Positions 39,208 through 48,350 of a stretch of DNA of 64,000 nucleotides are shown here, one piece after another. Origin of the DNA: Halocynthiibacter namhaensis (lineage in GTDB: Bacteria > Pseudomonadota > Alphaproteobacteria > Rhodobacterales > Rhodobacteraceae); contig NZ_JWIF01000056.1 in NCBI RefSeq assembly GCF_000812685.1, positions 1 through 64,000 of the forward strand, given 5' to 3'. Made by a program: the position numbers and the translations under genes. The notes under the pieces were generated by a model. The model saw only the letters and a list, made by a program, of their open reading frames with translations, made no database searches and was not told the origin of the DNA. The first letter of the stretch is position 1, and each line of letters opens with the position of its first letter.

Positions 39208-40625
39208 AAAAGCCTTACGATTACTTCGTTATTCTCGCTGAAATGCGCACCGGGTCAAACCTTCTTGAGGAAAACCTAAGCCATTTTCCGTCCATTAAAT
39301 GTCACGGAGAGGCATTCAATCCAAGCTTCATTGGCTATCCCAAAAAAGATGACCTATTTGGCGTAGCCGTTGCACAGCGCGACCAAGCCCCTGACGATCT
39401 CATTCACAAAATCGTCGAACACACCGATGGAATTGGCGGCTTTCGCTTCTTCCACGATCATGATCCACGCGCCGCAGATATTTTTCTAAACGATCCTCGC
39501 TGTGCAAAAATCATCCTCAGCCGAAACCCTCTTGAAAGCTATGTCTCGTGGAAGATCGCGAAAAAGACGGATCAATGGCGCTTAACCAATCACAACAAAC
39601 GCAAAACGGCGCAGATCACCTTTGATGCCGAAGAGTTTTCCCACATATTGGAGCAACGGACAGATTTTCGAAAAACTGTCCTACATCAGTTACAGGTCAC
39701 CGGCCAAACCCCCTTCCACATCAGCTATCCCGATCTACAGAACCTCGATATATTGAATGGCATGGCGCGCTTTCTAGGTGTGGATGACCCGATTTCCGAA
39801 CTCGAAACAAAGATCAAACGGCAAAATCCGGGTCATCTCAGCGAGAAGGTTGACAACTTCGACGAAATGGAAGCCGCACTTTCAAATTCGGACTTTTTCA
39901 ACCTGTCTGAGATCCCCGGATATGAACCCCAACGCGGCGCAAATGTCCCAGCCTATATTACCGCAACGGATGCCAACCTGCTGTTCATGCCCGTGAAGGG
40001 ATGCTCTACGGTCGCGATCACTGAATGGATGGGGCGGCTTCCAGCCGTGACCGAATTGCAAACTGGGTACAGCCAGAAAAGCTTGCGCGCCTGGAAAAGA
40101 AACCATCCGGGCCATAAAAGCTTTACCATCGTGGAACATCCGGTCAGCCGTGCCCATTCCGTGTTTTGCAAGCATATCCTAACCCCTGGACCCGACGCAT
40201 ATCCCGAGATCCGCGAACTTCTAAGGGTTCGATTCGATCTTCCCATTCCCGTTGGCGCGCCAAGCAAGGGCTGGACAACAGACCAACACCAAAAAGCCTT
40301 TCTCGCCTTTCTTAGCTTTGTGAAAAAGAACCTTGCGGGAAAAACTGCGGTACGGGTCGACAACAGCTGGGCCAGCCAAACATCGTTGCTAGAGGGCATC
40401 AGTAACTTCGTGTTCCCAGACCATATTCTACGCGGGGATCAGCTTTCTGAGGGCCTAGGCCTGCTGCTTTTGGGTACAGGACAGGATTGCCCAGCTTGGC
40501 CCATTGGGGACACAGACACACCAGTCGAACTTGCCCAAATCTACGATGATCAGGTCGAGGCCGCCGTCAAATCCTGTTACGGGAAAGATTACATGAATTT
40601 CGGATTTGGGCCATGGAAAGCGTAG
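39204..40625 (+). CDS. Two-module sulfotransferase
   Basis: 473 residues. The first module has the PAPS 5'-phosphosulfate motif MRTGSNLL (14-21) and the 3'-phosphate motif KIILSRNPLESYVSW (102-116), like NodH/Stf0-type enzymes. A second module begins near 250 with PVKGCSTVAITEW (263-275) and has VEHPVSRAHSVFCKHI (310-325), the same two motifs in the form seen in Sulfotransfer_2 enzymes. Each could bind PAPS, so one protein may sulfate two positions. Convergent with ptsN, whose stop is only 4 bases away. Confidence 0.8.
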   Translation: MKKPYDYFVILAEMRTGSNLLEENLSHFPSIKCHGEAFNPSFIGYPKKDDLFGVAVAQRDQAPDDLIHKIVEHTDGIGGFRFFHDHDPRAADIFLNDPRCAKIILSRNPLESYVSWKIAKKTDQWRLTNHNKRKTAQITFDAEEFSHILEQRTDFRKTVLHQLQVTGQTPFHISYPDLQNLDILNGMARFLGVDDPISELETKIKRQNPGHLSEKVDNFDEMEAALSNSDFFNLSEIPGYEPQRGANVPAYITATDANLLFMPVKGCSTVAITEWMGRLPAVTELQTGYSQKSLRAWKRNHPGHKSFTIVEHPVSRAHSVFCKHILTPGPDAYPEIRELLRVRFDLPIPVGAPSKGWTTDQHQKAFLAFLSFVKKNLAGKTAVRVDNSWASQTSLLEGISNFVFPDHILRGDQLSEGLGLLLLGTGQDCPAWPIGDTDTPVELAQIYDDQVEAAVKSCYGKDYMNFGFGPWKA

Positions 40626-40629
40626 CGTA

Positions 40630-41094
40630 TTAAGCCGCTTGCCTTGGCAGAGACTCGGTCAAAATCGCATGTAGAATGGACGGGTCATCATTGGCGCGCA
40701 GCTTGGCGCAAATGTCCTTATCCCGCATCGTACGCGAGACCAATGCCAGCGCTTTCAAATGGTCAACGCCGGCTTCTTCCGGTGCGAATAACCCAAAGAA
40801 CAGGTCAACAGGCTGGCGATCAACTGCGCTAAAATCCAAGGGGGTTTCTGTGCGAATAAACACCGCAGACACACCGTTCAGCCCAGGCAATCGCGCGTGG
40901 GGTAAAGCAACCCCTTTGCCAACGCCTGTTGGGCCAAGGTTCTCGCGGTCTTGCAATGCATCAACGGCTGCGGAGGTTGAAATGTCATAAACGTCGCTGG
41001 CGACCTCTCCCAAGGATTGGAAGAGGCGTCTTTTACTGGTTACGCTTCCCAGCACCTTAATGGCGCCGGGGTGTAGAATTGTCATAAAATCCAT
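40630..41094 (-). CDS. ptsN: PTS IIA-like nitrogen regulatory protein
   Basis: 154 residues. EIIA fold with the phosphorylatable histidine in VALPHARLPG (His66), DRENLGPTGVGKG and FFGLFAPEEAGVDHLKALA. PtsN belongs to the nitrogen-related phosphotransfer chain that adjusts potassium and nitrogen metabolism. It is the last gene of the rpoN-hpf-ptsN series, as in many proteobacteria. An alternative ATG is at 41085. Confidence 0.93.
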   Translation of the reverse strand: MDFMTILHPGAIKVLGSVTSKRRLFQSLGEVASDVYDISTSAAVDALQDRENLGPTGVGKGVALPHARLPGLNGVSAVFIRTETPLDFSAVDRQPVDLFFGLFAPEEAGVDHLKALALVSRTMRDKDICAKLRANDDPSILHAILTESLPRQAA

Positions 41095-41138
41095 TGCGTC
41101 AACCTGCCCTCAGAGACCTGAGAACAGGTCCGTGTCTT

Positions 41139-41705
41139 TTATTTCGGATCGATCCAACCGATGTTACCATCATCGCGCCGGTAGACGACATTCACGCCGT
41201 CACTTCCTTCATTGCGGAAGACCAACGCCGGGGCGCCTGCCAATTCCATATGCATAACTGCTTCGCCAACCGACAAGGAAGGAATCTTTGTTTCCATCTC
41301 AGCAATAATCATTGGCTGTAGCGTTTCTGGCTCATCAGCGTCTGAATTTGCATCTGAGGCCAGGATATACGAGGAAGCGCCGAAAAGTTCAACTGGTTCC
41401 GCACGGGTGTTATGATGATTTTTCAACCTACGCTTGTATCGACGCAGTTGTTTCTCCATTTTTTCGCAACAGGAATCAAAGGCTGCATATATTTCAGTTG
41501 CATGTGCCTTCGCCTGAGCTGTCAGTCCGGTCGACAGATGTACTGTCGCCTCGCAAACATATTCATGCGCGTTTCGGGAAAAAACAACTTGAGCATCGGT
41601 CGGTCGTTCGGCGTATTTGTCAACAACCACCCCGAGTCCGTCCTTAACGTGCACCTGTAGTGCTTCGCCAATGTCAATTTGTTTACCCGTAATTTGATAC
41701 CGCAT
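41139..41705 (-). CDS. hpf: Ribosome hibernation-promoting factor, long form
   Basis: 188 residues from the ATG at 41705, preceded by AGAAGG. The N-terminal HPF/RaiA domain (about 1-100: MRYQITGKQIDIGEALQVHV; Lys/Arg-rich LRRYKRRLKNHH) is followed by a linker and the C-terminal dimerisation domain (about 130-185: SVGEAVMHMELAGAPALVFRN). Long HPF binds the 30S subunit and joins ribosomes into inactive 100S dimers under starvation. It lies between rpoN and ptsN. Confidence 0.94.
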   Translation of the reverse strand: MRYQITGKQIDIGEALQVHVKDGLGVVVDKYAERPTDAQVVFSRNAHEYVCEATVHLSTGLTAQAKAHATEIYAAFDSCCEKMEKQLRRYKRRLKNHHNTRAEPVELFGASSYILASDANSDADEPETLQPMIIAEMETKIPSLSVGEAVMHMELAGAPALVFRNEGSDGVNVVYRRDDGNIGWIDPK

Positions 41706-41828
41706 GTAACCTTCTGAAGTTTGAGTGTGCGGATGCAAAAAGTCGCCCGATCACGTGCAAAATGCTATGTGCAAAATTGGTATGAATGGGTTGTTCTCGT
41801 CCGGGCGGTTGCCAAGCCTGACTAAGGA

Positions 41829-43115
41829 TCAGAGCCGCTGGGAGAGGTACTTCCGTCTTCGGTCGTACGATGAAGGAATCTTTAAGCATCCCCTGTATTT
41901 GGCGACAGTTCGACGTGCAATGTCAACGCCTTCCTTGCATAATTGATCAACAATATCTGAATCCGACAGGGGCGAAGCATGATTTTCATTGACCACAAGC
42001 CGCCGAATCATTTGCTGTACGCTATAGGCCGATGCCCCCTCTCCCTGAGCCGCTGACAGCATCCGCTGAAAGAACGTCGACAAAGGGTAAACCGTGCCAC
42101 GGATTTCAACGAATTTTCCGGCAACCGCACGCGTCACGGTGGATGGGTGAACCCCCAATTTTTCAGCGATATTCGCCCGTGTGATAGGTGCAAGATAGTC
42201 GGCCTGCCCCTTCATGAATCTTTCCTGAATTTCCGCCAACATCACGGTAATCCGCAACAGTGTTTTTCCCCGGAAATTCACCGCCCTGATCAAGGCATCC
42301 GCGCGCCTACGATAATCCTGAATATATGCCTTCGCTTGGTCATCCACCATGGCACGCCGGATTAGGTCATGTTCAAGGTCTAAACTCGGGGCCACATCTC
42401 TGCATAAATGCACATCCAGCATGCCATTTGGCATTAAGTCTATACAAATGTCAGGTAAAATAGTTTCAGCCAACAGCGCAAATTGTTCTGCGGGATAGGG
42501 TGACAGACTGCGAAGCTTTACGGAAAGGTCGATCACCTGCGCTTCCGAAAGCCCGGTTTCCAGCGCAACCTTCGACCAATCCTCCTTCGCAAAGGTATCC
42601 AGATTGTCCAGAATAACGTAAACATACCGATCAGGAACGCCCATATCCAACAACTGAATTTTCAAACATTCAGCAAGCGTACGCGCCCCGACCCCGATGG
42701 GTTCACAACATTGCAACATTTGAATTGCGGCTTCGACATCGTCCGCACTGCACTGCAACTCATTGCAGAATTCGTCCATTGAACCAACAAGATATCCTTC
42801 GTCGGACAGGTCCCCAACCAAATACAGTGCAATGTTCAACAAAAGTCCGGGGGGATTATTTTCCGCCAATTGGCGACGTACGACCTCGTCCAAAGTGACC
42901 GGGGCTGCAAGGTTTTCCAGCTCAGCTTCGGCCACAATATTACTTTTTGGCTTGGTCACCCGCAGCAAAGGGTTCTCAGCTGCCTCTGCTTCTATTTTGG
43001 CTATAAGATCCGGCGTCGATAGCGCCAAAATGGACAAAGAATAGGTCAAACCGGGCGTGAGGCTCAGCCGGTTTGTAACCTGTAACTGGGGGCTGTTCGA
43101 TGTTGGAACTACCAT
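41829..43115 (-). CDS. rpoN: RNA polymerase sigma-54 factor
   Basis: 428 residues. The RpoN box ARRTVAKYR (400-408) and the preceding helix-turn-helix (IAEKLGVHPSTVTRAVAGK, about 320) are intact, so -24/-12 promoter recognition should be normal. Region I, which answers to enhancer-binding proteins, aligns (LQVTNRLSLTPGLTYSLSIL) but lacks the Gln-rich pattern of the enteric protein. The acidic region II is short, making it about 50 residues shorter than the E. coli protein. Placed after lptB, the usual order. Confidence 0.94.
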   Translation of the reverse strand: MVVPTSNSPQLQVTNRLSLTPGLTYSLSILALSTPDLIAKIEAEAAENPLLRVTKPKSNIVAEAELENLAAPVTLDEVVRRQLAENNPPGLLLNIALYLVGDLSDEGYLVGSMDEFCNELQCSADDVEAAIQMLQCCEPIGVGARTLAECLKIQLLDMGVPDRYVYVILDNLDTFAKEDWSKVALETGLSEAQVIDLSVKLRSLSPYPAEQFALLAETILPDICIDLMPNGMLDVHLCRDVAPSLDLEHDLIRRAMVDDQAKAYIQDYRRRADALIRAVNFRGKTLLRITVMLAEIQERFMKGQADYLAPITRANIAEKLGVHPSTVTRAVAGKFVEIRGTVYPLSTFFQRMLSAAQGEGASAYSVQQMIRRLVVNENHASPLSDSDIVDQLCKEGVDIARRTVAKYRGCLKIPSSYDRRRKYLSQRL

Positions 43116-43136
43116 GTCTTCAACACCCTACCCCAC

Positions 43137-43895
43137 TTAGGACATGCGGAAACTTTGCCCCAAATATACTTTGCGCACATTTTCATCCTGAACAACTTCT
43201 TCCGCTGTGCCACTCATCAATACTTTACCATCATGCAAAATATATGCGCGATCGACAATTTCCAAAGTCTCACGCACGTTATGGTCCGTAATCAACACGC
43301 CAATACCGCGTGATTTCAAATCAGATACGAGATTGCGGATCTCGCCAACGGCAATGGGATCGACACCCGCAAAAGGTTCGTCCAACAGAACATATTTCGG
43401 GCCAGACGCAAGGCAGCGCGCGATCTCAGCCCTGCGACGTTCCCCGCCTGACAGCGCCAAGGCAGGTGCGCGACGCAGATGTTCGATTGAGAACTCAGAC
43501 AATAACTCTTCAAGCTTTTCCAGCCGCTTATGTCGTTTCTTAATCGAAATTTCGAGGATCGACAGAATGTTATCTTCAACAGTCATCCCGCGAAAAATCG
43601 ACATCTCCTGCGGAAGGTAGCCAATTCCCAAACGCGCACGTCGATACATCGGCAAGGTCGTGGCGTCAGCCCCGTCAATCATCACCTGACCGCCTTCTGC
43701 GTTCACCAGCCCCGCGATGGAATAGAAACATGTGGTCTTACCAGATCCATTCGGCCCCAAAAGCGCAACGACTTCACCGCGGGCAAGTTCCATCGAAACA
43801 TCGCGGATCACCACGCGTTTGCGATAGCTTTTGCGCAGATTGCGGATCGAAAGCCCGCTGCTGCCTTCTGTGACTGTCAGGTTGGGGGTTTGCAT
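43137..43895 (-). CDS. lptB: LPS export ABC transporter ATPase
   Basis: 252 residues. Walker A GPNGSGKT (47-54), ABC signature LSGGERRRAEIAR and Walker B YVLLDEPFAGVDP are complete. LptB powers extraction of lipopolysaccharide from the inner membrane with LptF and LptG, which are not in this window. It follows lptA by a one-base overlap. Confidence 0.95.
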   Translation of the reverse strand: MQTPNLTVTEGSSGLSIRNLRKSYRKRVVIRDVSMELARGEVVALLGPNGSGKTTCFYSIAGLVNAEGGQVMIDGADATTLPMYRRARLGIGYLPQEMSIFRGMTVEDNILSILEISIKKRHKRLEKLEELLSEFSIEHLRRAPALALSGGERRRAEIARCLASGPKYVLLDEPFAGVDPIAVGEIRNLVSDLKSRGIGVLITDHNVRETLEIVDRAYILHDGKVLMSGTAEEVVQDENVRKVYLGQSFRMS

Positions 43896-44401
43896 CAGTT
43901 GCCGCTCACCGTTTGTAAAATCGTGTGCACACGTCCAGACAATTCTGCCTGACCCGTGCCCAAATCAACCGTCATTTGATCAGCGCCGAGGGCGTTTTTA
44001 CCCTGCGTTAAGATGACGCCACCTTGCATCACGATCTGACCGGAACCGATAGAATAAACCGCCTGCGCTGCTTCGGCTGCTTCGGCACCATTGCTAAGAA
44101 CAACATCATGTTGGGCATGAAGGCGCGACACCTCGCCGGTGGCATTGCCGCCCGACTTATACTCCACACGAACCTGTCCCGCGCTCAGACGCATAGTGCC
44201 CTGACCGACGACAACATTGCCGGTGAAGGTCGCGCTTCCATCCGCCTGATTAACCTCAAGCTGATCGGCCGTGACTTCCACAGGCAGGGACGCATCATGC
44301 TGCAAGCCACCAAATGCAACCTGCGCCTGGGCATGCGCTGCGTTTGACATGACAATTAACGACAGACAAACCAGAATATTTTGTAGAACAATCTTCATCA
44401 C
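43895..44401 (-). CDS. lptA: LPS transport periplasmic protein LptA
   Basis: 168 residues with a signal peptide (about 1-24, ending AHA). The OstA-type repeat fold is seen in PVEVTADQLEVNQADGSATF, GNVVVGQGTMRLSA and the C-terminal QMTVDLGTGQAELSG. LptA subunits form the periplasmic bridge for LPS between LptC and LptD. Located between lptC and lptB. Confidence 0.9.
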   Translation of the reverse strand: MMKIVLQNILVCLSLIVMSNAAHAQAQVAFGGLQHDASLPVEVTADQLEVNQADGSATFTGNVVVGQGTMRLSAGQVRVEYKSGGNATGEVSRLHAQHDVVLSNGAEAAEAAQAVYSIGSGQIVMQGGVILTQGKNALGADQMTVDLGTGQAELSGRVHTILQTVSGN

Positions 44402-44407
44402 AATCCC

Positions 44408-45013
44408 TCAGTTCACCGGTGAATATATCAGCTTCACGCCACCCTTGAAAACAAGAACATAGGTGTTGCCGCCCGGTTCCGCCAGTTCAAGTTCCATTGC
44501 GTTCGCATGAAAAGTTCCGAAACGTCCCGTAACCGCCACCTCACCCGGGGCCTGCATCACAGATCCATTAATCGCCGTTTCCAATATTTCCGTCGCCATT
44601 TGCATCCCGGCTGAGCTTACGATCTCAACGCCCCCGGTCAATGAAAATGCGCCTGCTCCGCCATCCATCAGACCTTCATCTGATCTGATATCAAACTGAA
44701 TGCCTGACGGGGTGTCCACTGACGCACGTAGGTTTTCGGCCAACAAAAGCCCTGCCTCGTTCGGGTCAGGCGTGGCTGTTTCAGCTTTTACTTCAAGCGC
44801 TGTACCATTTTGCATGACACCTGAAAAATTGGGTCCCGTCACGCGTGGCGTCTCGGCGCGTTCCGCGATGTCCGCTTCTGAGAACGGGATACTTCCGCCG
44901 GTCCCCACCCCACGTGAGAACAAAAACAGCGTCGACAAAAGCGCCAGTGCCGTAATTGGCAACAGCACCTTTACCCAAGCGACAAAGCGCGAATATGTGT
45001 TCGTGTCTCTCAT
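44408..45013 (-). CDS. lptC: LPS export protein LptC
   Basis: 201 residues from the ATG at 45013 (MRDTNTYSRF); the frame extends further up. One N-terminal membrane helix (about 11-32) and a periplasmic beta-jellyroll-like domain (ENLRASVDTPSGIQFDIRSDEG; GEVAVTGRFGTFHANAMEL) fit LptC. The short sequence similarity of this family makes context important: it precedes lptA and lptB. Confidence 0.88.
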   Translation of the reverse strand: MRDTNTYSRFVAWVKVLLPITALALLSTLFLFSRGVGTGGSIPFSEADIAERAETPRVTGPNFSGVMQNGTALEVKAETATPDPNEAGLLLAENLRASVDTPSGIQFDIRSDEGLMDGGAGAFSLTGGVEIVSSAGMQMATEILETAINGSVMQAPGEVAVTGRFGTFHANAMELELAEPGGNTYVLVFKGGVKLIYSPVN

Positions 45014-45102
45014 GATCTCATACATAATAGCGGGCAAAGTAACCGCAAGCCAATGAGACAAATCCATCAGCAATGATCCGCTTGCGTGACGGCATCTTCG
45101 CC

Positions 45103-45714
45103 TTAATGCGCAAAAATATCCTGCTCAGGCCAACCAGCCAAATCCAAAAGCGCGCGTGTGGGCAGAAAATCATAACAGCTTTGCGCCAATTCCATGCGCC
45201 CCTCACGTTCCAAACGCTCATTCAATTTTTCACGCAAGGCATGCAGATACAACACGTCAGACGCAGCATATTCCAATTGCGCCTTGGTCAGCTGTGCAGC
45301 CCCCCAGTCGCTCATCTGTTGCTGCTTGGAAATATCGACTTTCAACATTTCCTGAAGCAAGTTCTTCAACCCATGTCGATCCGTATACGTTCGGATCAGT
45401 TTAGACGCGATTTTTGTGCAATAAACGGGCGCAGTTAACGCGCCAAACGCATTATGCATCGCCGCGATATCAAAGCGCCCATAATGGAACAATTTCAACA
45501 CATTGGGATCAGTCAACATCGCACAAAGATTCGGAGCGCTGGTTTGCCCTTTTGCAACCTGCACAATATGTGAATTCCCATCGCCACCAGACATCTGCAC
45601 CAAACAAAGACGGTCCCGATGCGGATGTAACCCCATGGTTTCACAATCAATTGCGACGACGGCCCCCATAGAAAGCCCATCGGGCAGGTCGTTCTGGTAC
45701 AGATGGTTTGCCAT
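45103..45714 (-). CDS. rnd: RNase D-like 3'-5' exonuclease
   Basis: 203 residues from the ATG at 45714. The DEDDy active site is visible: Asp23 and Glu25 in AIDCETMG, the second motif in FHYGRFDIAAM, and YAASDVLYL. It has only the nuclease domain and lacks the HRDC domains of classical RNase D (about 375 residues), as is common in alphaproteobacteria. It would trim RNA 3' ends. First gene of the lpt-rpoN series. Confidence 0.88.
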   Translation of the reverse strand: MANHLYQNDLPDGLSMGAVVAIDCETMGLHPHRDRLCLVQMSGGDGNSHIVQVAKGQTSAPNLCAMLTDPNVLKLFHYGRFDIAAMHNAFGALTAPVYCTKIASKLIRTYTDRHGLKNLLQEMLKVDISKQQQMSDWGAAQLTKAQLEYAASDVLYLHALREKLNERLEREGRMELAQSCYDFLPTRALLDLAGWPEQDIFAH

Positions 45715-45777
45715 GGGATATCCCGATTGGAAATATGTGTTTCTAAACACCTAGAAGGTCTTTGGGTGTGGTTCAAC

Positions 45778-46791
45778 CTAGTGACGCGAAATTCCGTCCG
45801 GGCCAACAACGCCACTGATCAAGTTAACTCTGTTCAGCTTCTCCGCCAGACTTCCCCGATGTGTTGGAATTTCAGAAATCCAGTGTTTGACCTGTGCCGC
45901 CCGATCTCGCGTTGCTTGGATCGCGTCGTCAACAGACACCTGCACAAATTGCACCTGATCCCCCGCCCGGGCTTGTCCAACGGTGTCTTGGTCACATGTG
46001 ATGACTGTCGCGATTTTCGGATATCCGCCCGTCGTTTGGTGATCAGCCAACAATATGATGGGGTCACCATGCCCAGGCACCTGTACCGCCCCGCGGATGA
46101 TCGCTTCTGATGGGATCGAAAGCGCGTCATTGGGGGCAAGGCTTGGCCCAGACATGCGCATTCCCATACGGTCCGACTCTCGCGTAACTGTGAAAATATC
46201 CTGAAATAGAGCCTGTTTTACCGCATCTGAGAACAAGCCATCCTGTGGCCCCAAGACAATTCGGACCTCACGGGAAAATCGACTGAAACTTGGGATTGGC
46301 AAAGCACAGATCAGATCCTCACGCGGTAGAACTTGCGCCACATCCAGCTGATCCCCAGCCTGTAAATATCCGCCACATAACCCAGACGCCAAATGTGAAG
46401 ATGTGCTGCCCAACCAGGGCCTCGCATCAAATCCACCCAGACACCCCAAGTACCCCCAACTTCCAGAATCCCCCGCGCGGATCGTCAAGGATTTCCCTGC
46501 ATGCAAAGTAAACACCCCCCATGATGCCAGGGCATCTCCGTCAATCGAAAGGTTGAAATCCCCACCACAAAAACCCAACGTTAGGGTCTGATTTGCGCGT
46601 ATGACCAAGCCACCAAGCGAAACCTCAATCGCATTGAAGTCTGTTTCTGACTCAAGCATTTCCGCCAAGATCGTGAAAGCTTGCCGATCCATCGGGCCGC
46701 TCTCTGTCACGCCATATCGCAGGAAACCCATGCGCCCACTGTCTTGCAATGAACAAAGAGGGCCGGCAAATTTGATATCAATCGCACTCAT
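45778..46791 (-). CDS. pxpC: 5-oxoprolinase subunit C
   Basis: 337 residues of the biotin-dependent carboxyltransferase-like (KipA/AHS2) family: GPLCSLQDSGRMGFLRYGV, SGPMDRQAF, GFCGGDFNLSIDG, and HGDPIILLADHQTTGGYPKIA. With PxpA and PxpB it forms the ATP-dependent enzyme that opens 5-oxoproline to glutamate. ATGA overlap with pxpB. Confidence 0.92.
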   Translation of the reverse strand: MSAIDIKFAGPLCSLQDSGRMGFLRYGVTESGPMDRQAFTILAEMLESETDFNAIEVSLGGLVIRANQTLTLGFCGGDFNLSIDGDALASWGVFTLHAGKSLTIRAGDSGSWGYLGCLGGFDARPWLGSTSSHLASGLCGGYLQAGDQLDVAQVLPREDLICALPIPSFSRFSREVRIVLGPQDGLFSDAVKQALFQDIFTVTRESDRMGMRMSGPSLAPNDALSIPSEAIIRGAVQVPGHGDPIILLADHQTTGGYPKIATVITCDQDTVGQARAGDQVQFVQVSVDDAIQATRDRAAQVKHWISEIPTHRGSLAEKLNRVNLISGVVGPDGISRH

Positions 46792-47462
46792 GCTTGCACC
46801 TCCCGGGTGAAGTCATCCATGGACAGGCGCTTAAACCTGATGCTGTCCCCCACGGCGATAGGAAAGGGATTGTCGGCAAACGGCTGAAACACATCAAACG
46901 CCGTACGCCCAATCACCCACCATCCCGAAGGCATTACCATGGTGGTAACGATGCATTGCGGCCCAGCAATCATGACAGCACCTTTGGGGATATCGCGCAC
47001 CGGCGCTTGTTTTCGCGGCAATTGTATCTCTGTGGGTGTCCCTCCAAGATAGCCATACCCAGGCGCAAACCCGTACATATACAGGTGGAAAACTGAATTC
47101 GCATGGGCGTTAATCACCGCATCCGTGCCCAGCCCGCATTGATCCGCCACATCTTGTAAATCTGGCGCAAATTCGCCTTCATAACAGGTTGGAATAATCC
47201 ATTCTTTCGCATCAGATTGCGTTGAAACCCCCACCGACAAACCCGATATCGCCTGAACTAGAGCCTGATATTGCGTTTCATACGGATTATAAATGACCAG
47301 CAATGCAGTGAACGAAGGGACAAGTTCGCGCACACCAGGAAGACCCGCTGCGGTAATCGCATTATCCATCGCCAAGACTTGTGCATGAACCGCATCATCG
47401 ATGTAATCGCCAAAGCGCAACATCACGCCACTGTCACCGACCGCTTGAAACGTCATCGTCAT
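46788..47462 (-). CDS. pxpB: 5-oxoprolinase subunit B
   Basis: 224 residues of the KipI/AHS1 family: GDSGVMLRFGDYIDDAVHAQV, ELVPSFTALLVIYNP, YMYGFAPGYGYLGG, LPRKQAPVRDIPKGAVMIAG and STGW-like MPSGWWVIGRT. It overlaps pxpA and pxpC by ATGA on both sides, so the three subunits are made from one coupled message. Confidence 0.93.
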   Translation of the reverse strand: MTMTFQAVGDSGVMLRFGDYIDDAVHAQVLAMDNAITAAGLPGVRELVPSFTALLVIYNPYETQYQALVQAISGLSVGVSTQSDAKEWIIPTCYEGEFAPDLQDVADQCGLGTDAVINAHANSVFHLYMYGFAPGYGYLGGTPTEIQLPRKQAPVRDIPKGAVMIAGPQCIVTTMVMPSGWWVIGRTAFDVFQPFADNPFPIAVGDSIRFKRLSMDDFTREVQA

Positions 47463-48223
47463 TTTACGAATGCTCCGATCTGAACACCTGCAGCTTGCAA
47501 GTCCGCACGCATTTGCGCCGCCAATTCGACCGCGGTTATACCATCACCGTGCACACAGATTGAACCAGCCGCAAGCGGGATGGGATCCCCCCCCACCGTT
47601 GGCATCAATCCCGTTTGCATGAATGTCACCAAGCGATCACTTGCATCCTGTGCATCATGTATCATTGCGCCCGGCTGATCACGCGGCACAAGCAAGCCAG
47701 ATGGCTGATAACCACGATCTGCAAAGATCTCGGAATAATGTTGCACCCCATTGTCGCGTGCGACCCGTTCCAACTCCGTCCCAGAAATGGTCAACAAACA
47801 TGCATCCGCCCCCAAAACGGCGCGCGTCGCACGTACAATCGCACCTGCAATCTCTGTATTTTCGGCACCCCAATTCGCAAGTGCGCCATGGGCTTTGACA
47901 TATTTCACATCCGCGCCAGAAAGGGCCGCAACACCGCATAACGCGCCGATTTGGTAAGCGACCAAACGTTCAACCTCCCCCACAGTTAGGGGCAGACGAC
48001 GGCGGCCAAAACCTTCTTTATCCTCAAATCCAGGATGCGCACCAATGGTGACCCCTTTCGCGATCGCCATCTCTACTGACTGCAACATGACACCAGGATC
48101 ACCAGCGTGACCACCACAAGCGATGTTCGCGCTGCTGACGATATCCATCATCGCGGTGTCATTTCCCATCTGCCAAGGACCAAAGCTCTCACCTAAGTCG
48201 GCATTGATATCAATTGTCTGCAT
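47459..48223 (-). CDS. pxpA: 5-oxoprolinase subunit A (LamB/YcsF family)
   Basis: 254 residues. DINADLGESFGPWQMGND, SANIACGGHAGDP, GAHPGFEDKEGFGRR and VKAHGALANWG are the conserved segments of PxpA. First gene of the 5-oxoprolinase operon, which recycles 5-oxoproline formed by spontaneous cyclisation of glutamine or glutamate. Its gene starts just beyond a terminator for the upstream small gene. Confidence 0.95.
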   Translation of the reverse strand: MQTIDINADLGESFGPWQMGNDTAMMDIVSSANIACGGHAGDPGVMLQSVEMAIAKGVTIGAHPGFEDKEGFGRRRLPLTVGEVERLVAYQIGALCGVAALSGADVKYVKAHGALANWGAENTEIAGAIVRATRAVLGADACLLTISGTELERVARDNGVQHYSEIFADRGYQPSGLLVPRDQPGAMIHDAQDASDRLVTFMQTGLMPTVGGDPIPLAAGSICVHGDGITAVELAAQMRADLQAAGVQIGAFVK

Positions 48224-48297
48224 GATGATCCCCTTTCCGCGAAAATCGCACCATGTGGCAAAGGGGTCAAGCGGGCTTAGAGCTGTTCAAACAAAGA

Positions 48298-48332
48298 AAA
48301 AGCCCCGAGGATTGATCCCCGAGGCTTTTCAA
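48298..48332 (-). terminator. Intrinsic terminator of the small exported-protein gene
   Basis: AGCCCCGAGG and CCCCGAGGCT, six bases apart (48301-48326), pair at 8 of 10 positions and are followed on the minus strand by a T run (TTTTTC). It lies 20-50 bases past the stop at 48351. Confidence 0.65.
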
Positions 48333-48350
48333 TTTCAAAATTAGGTCGAC

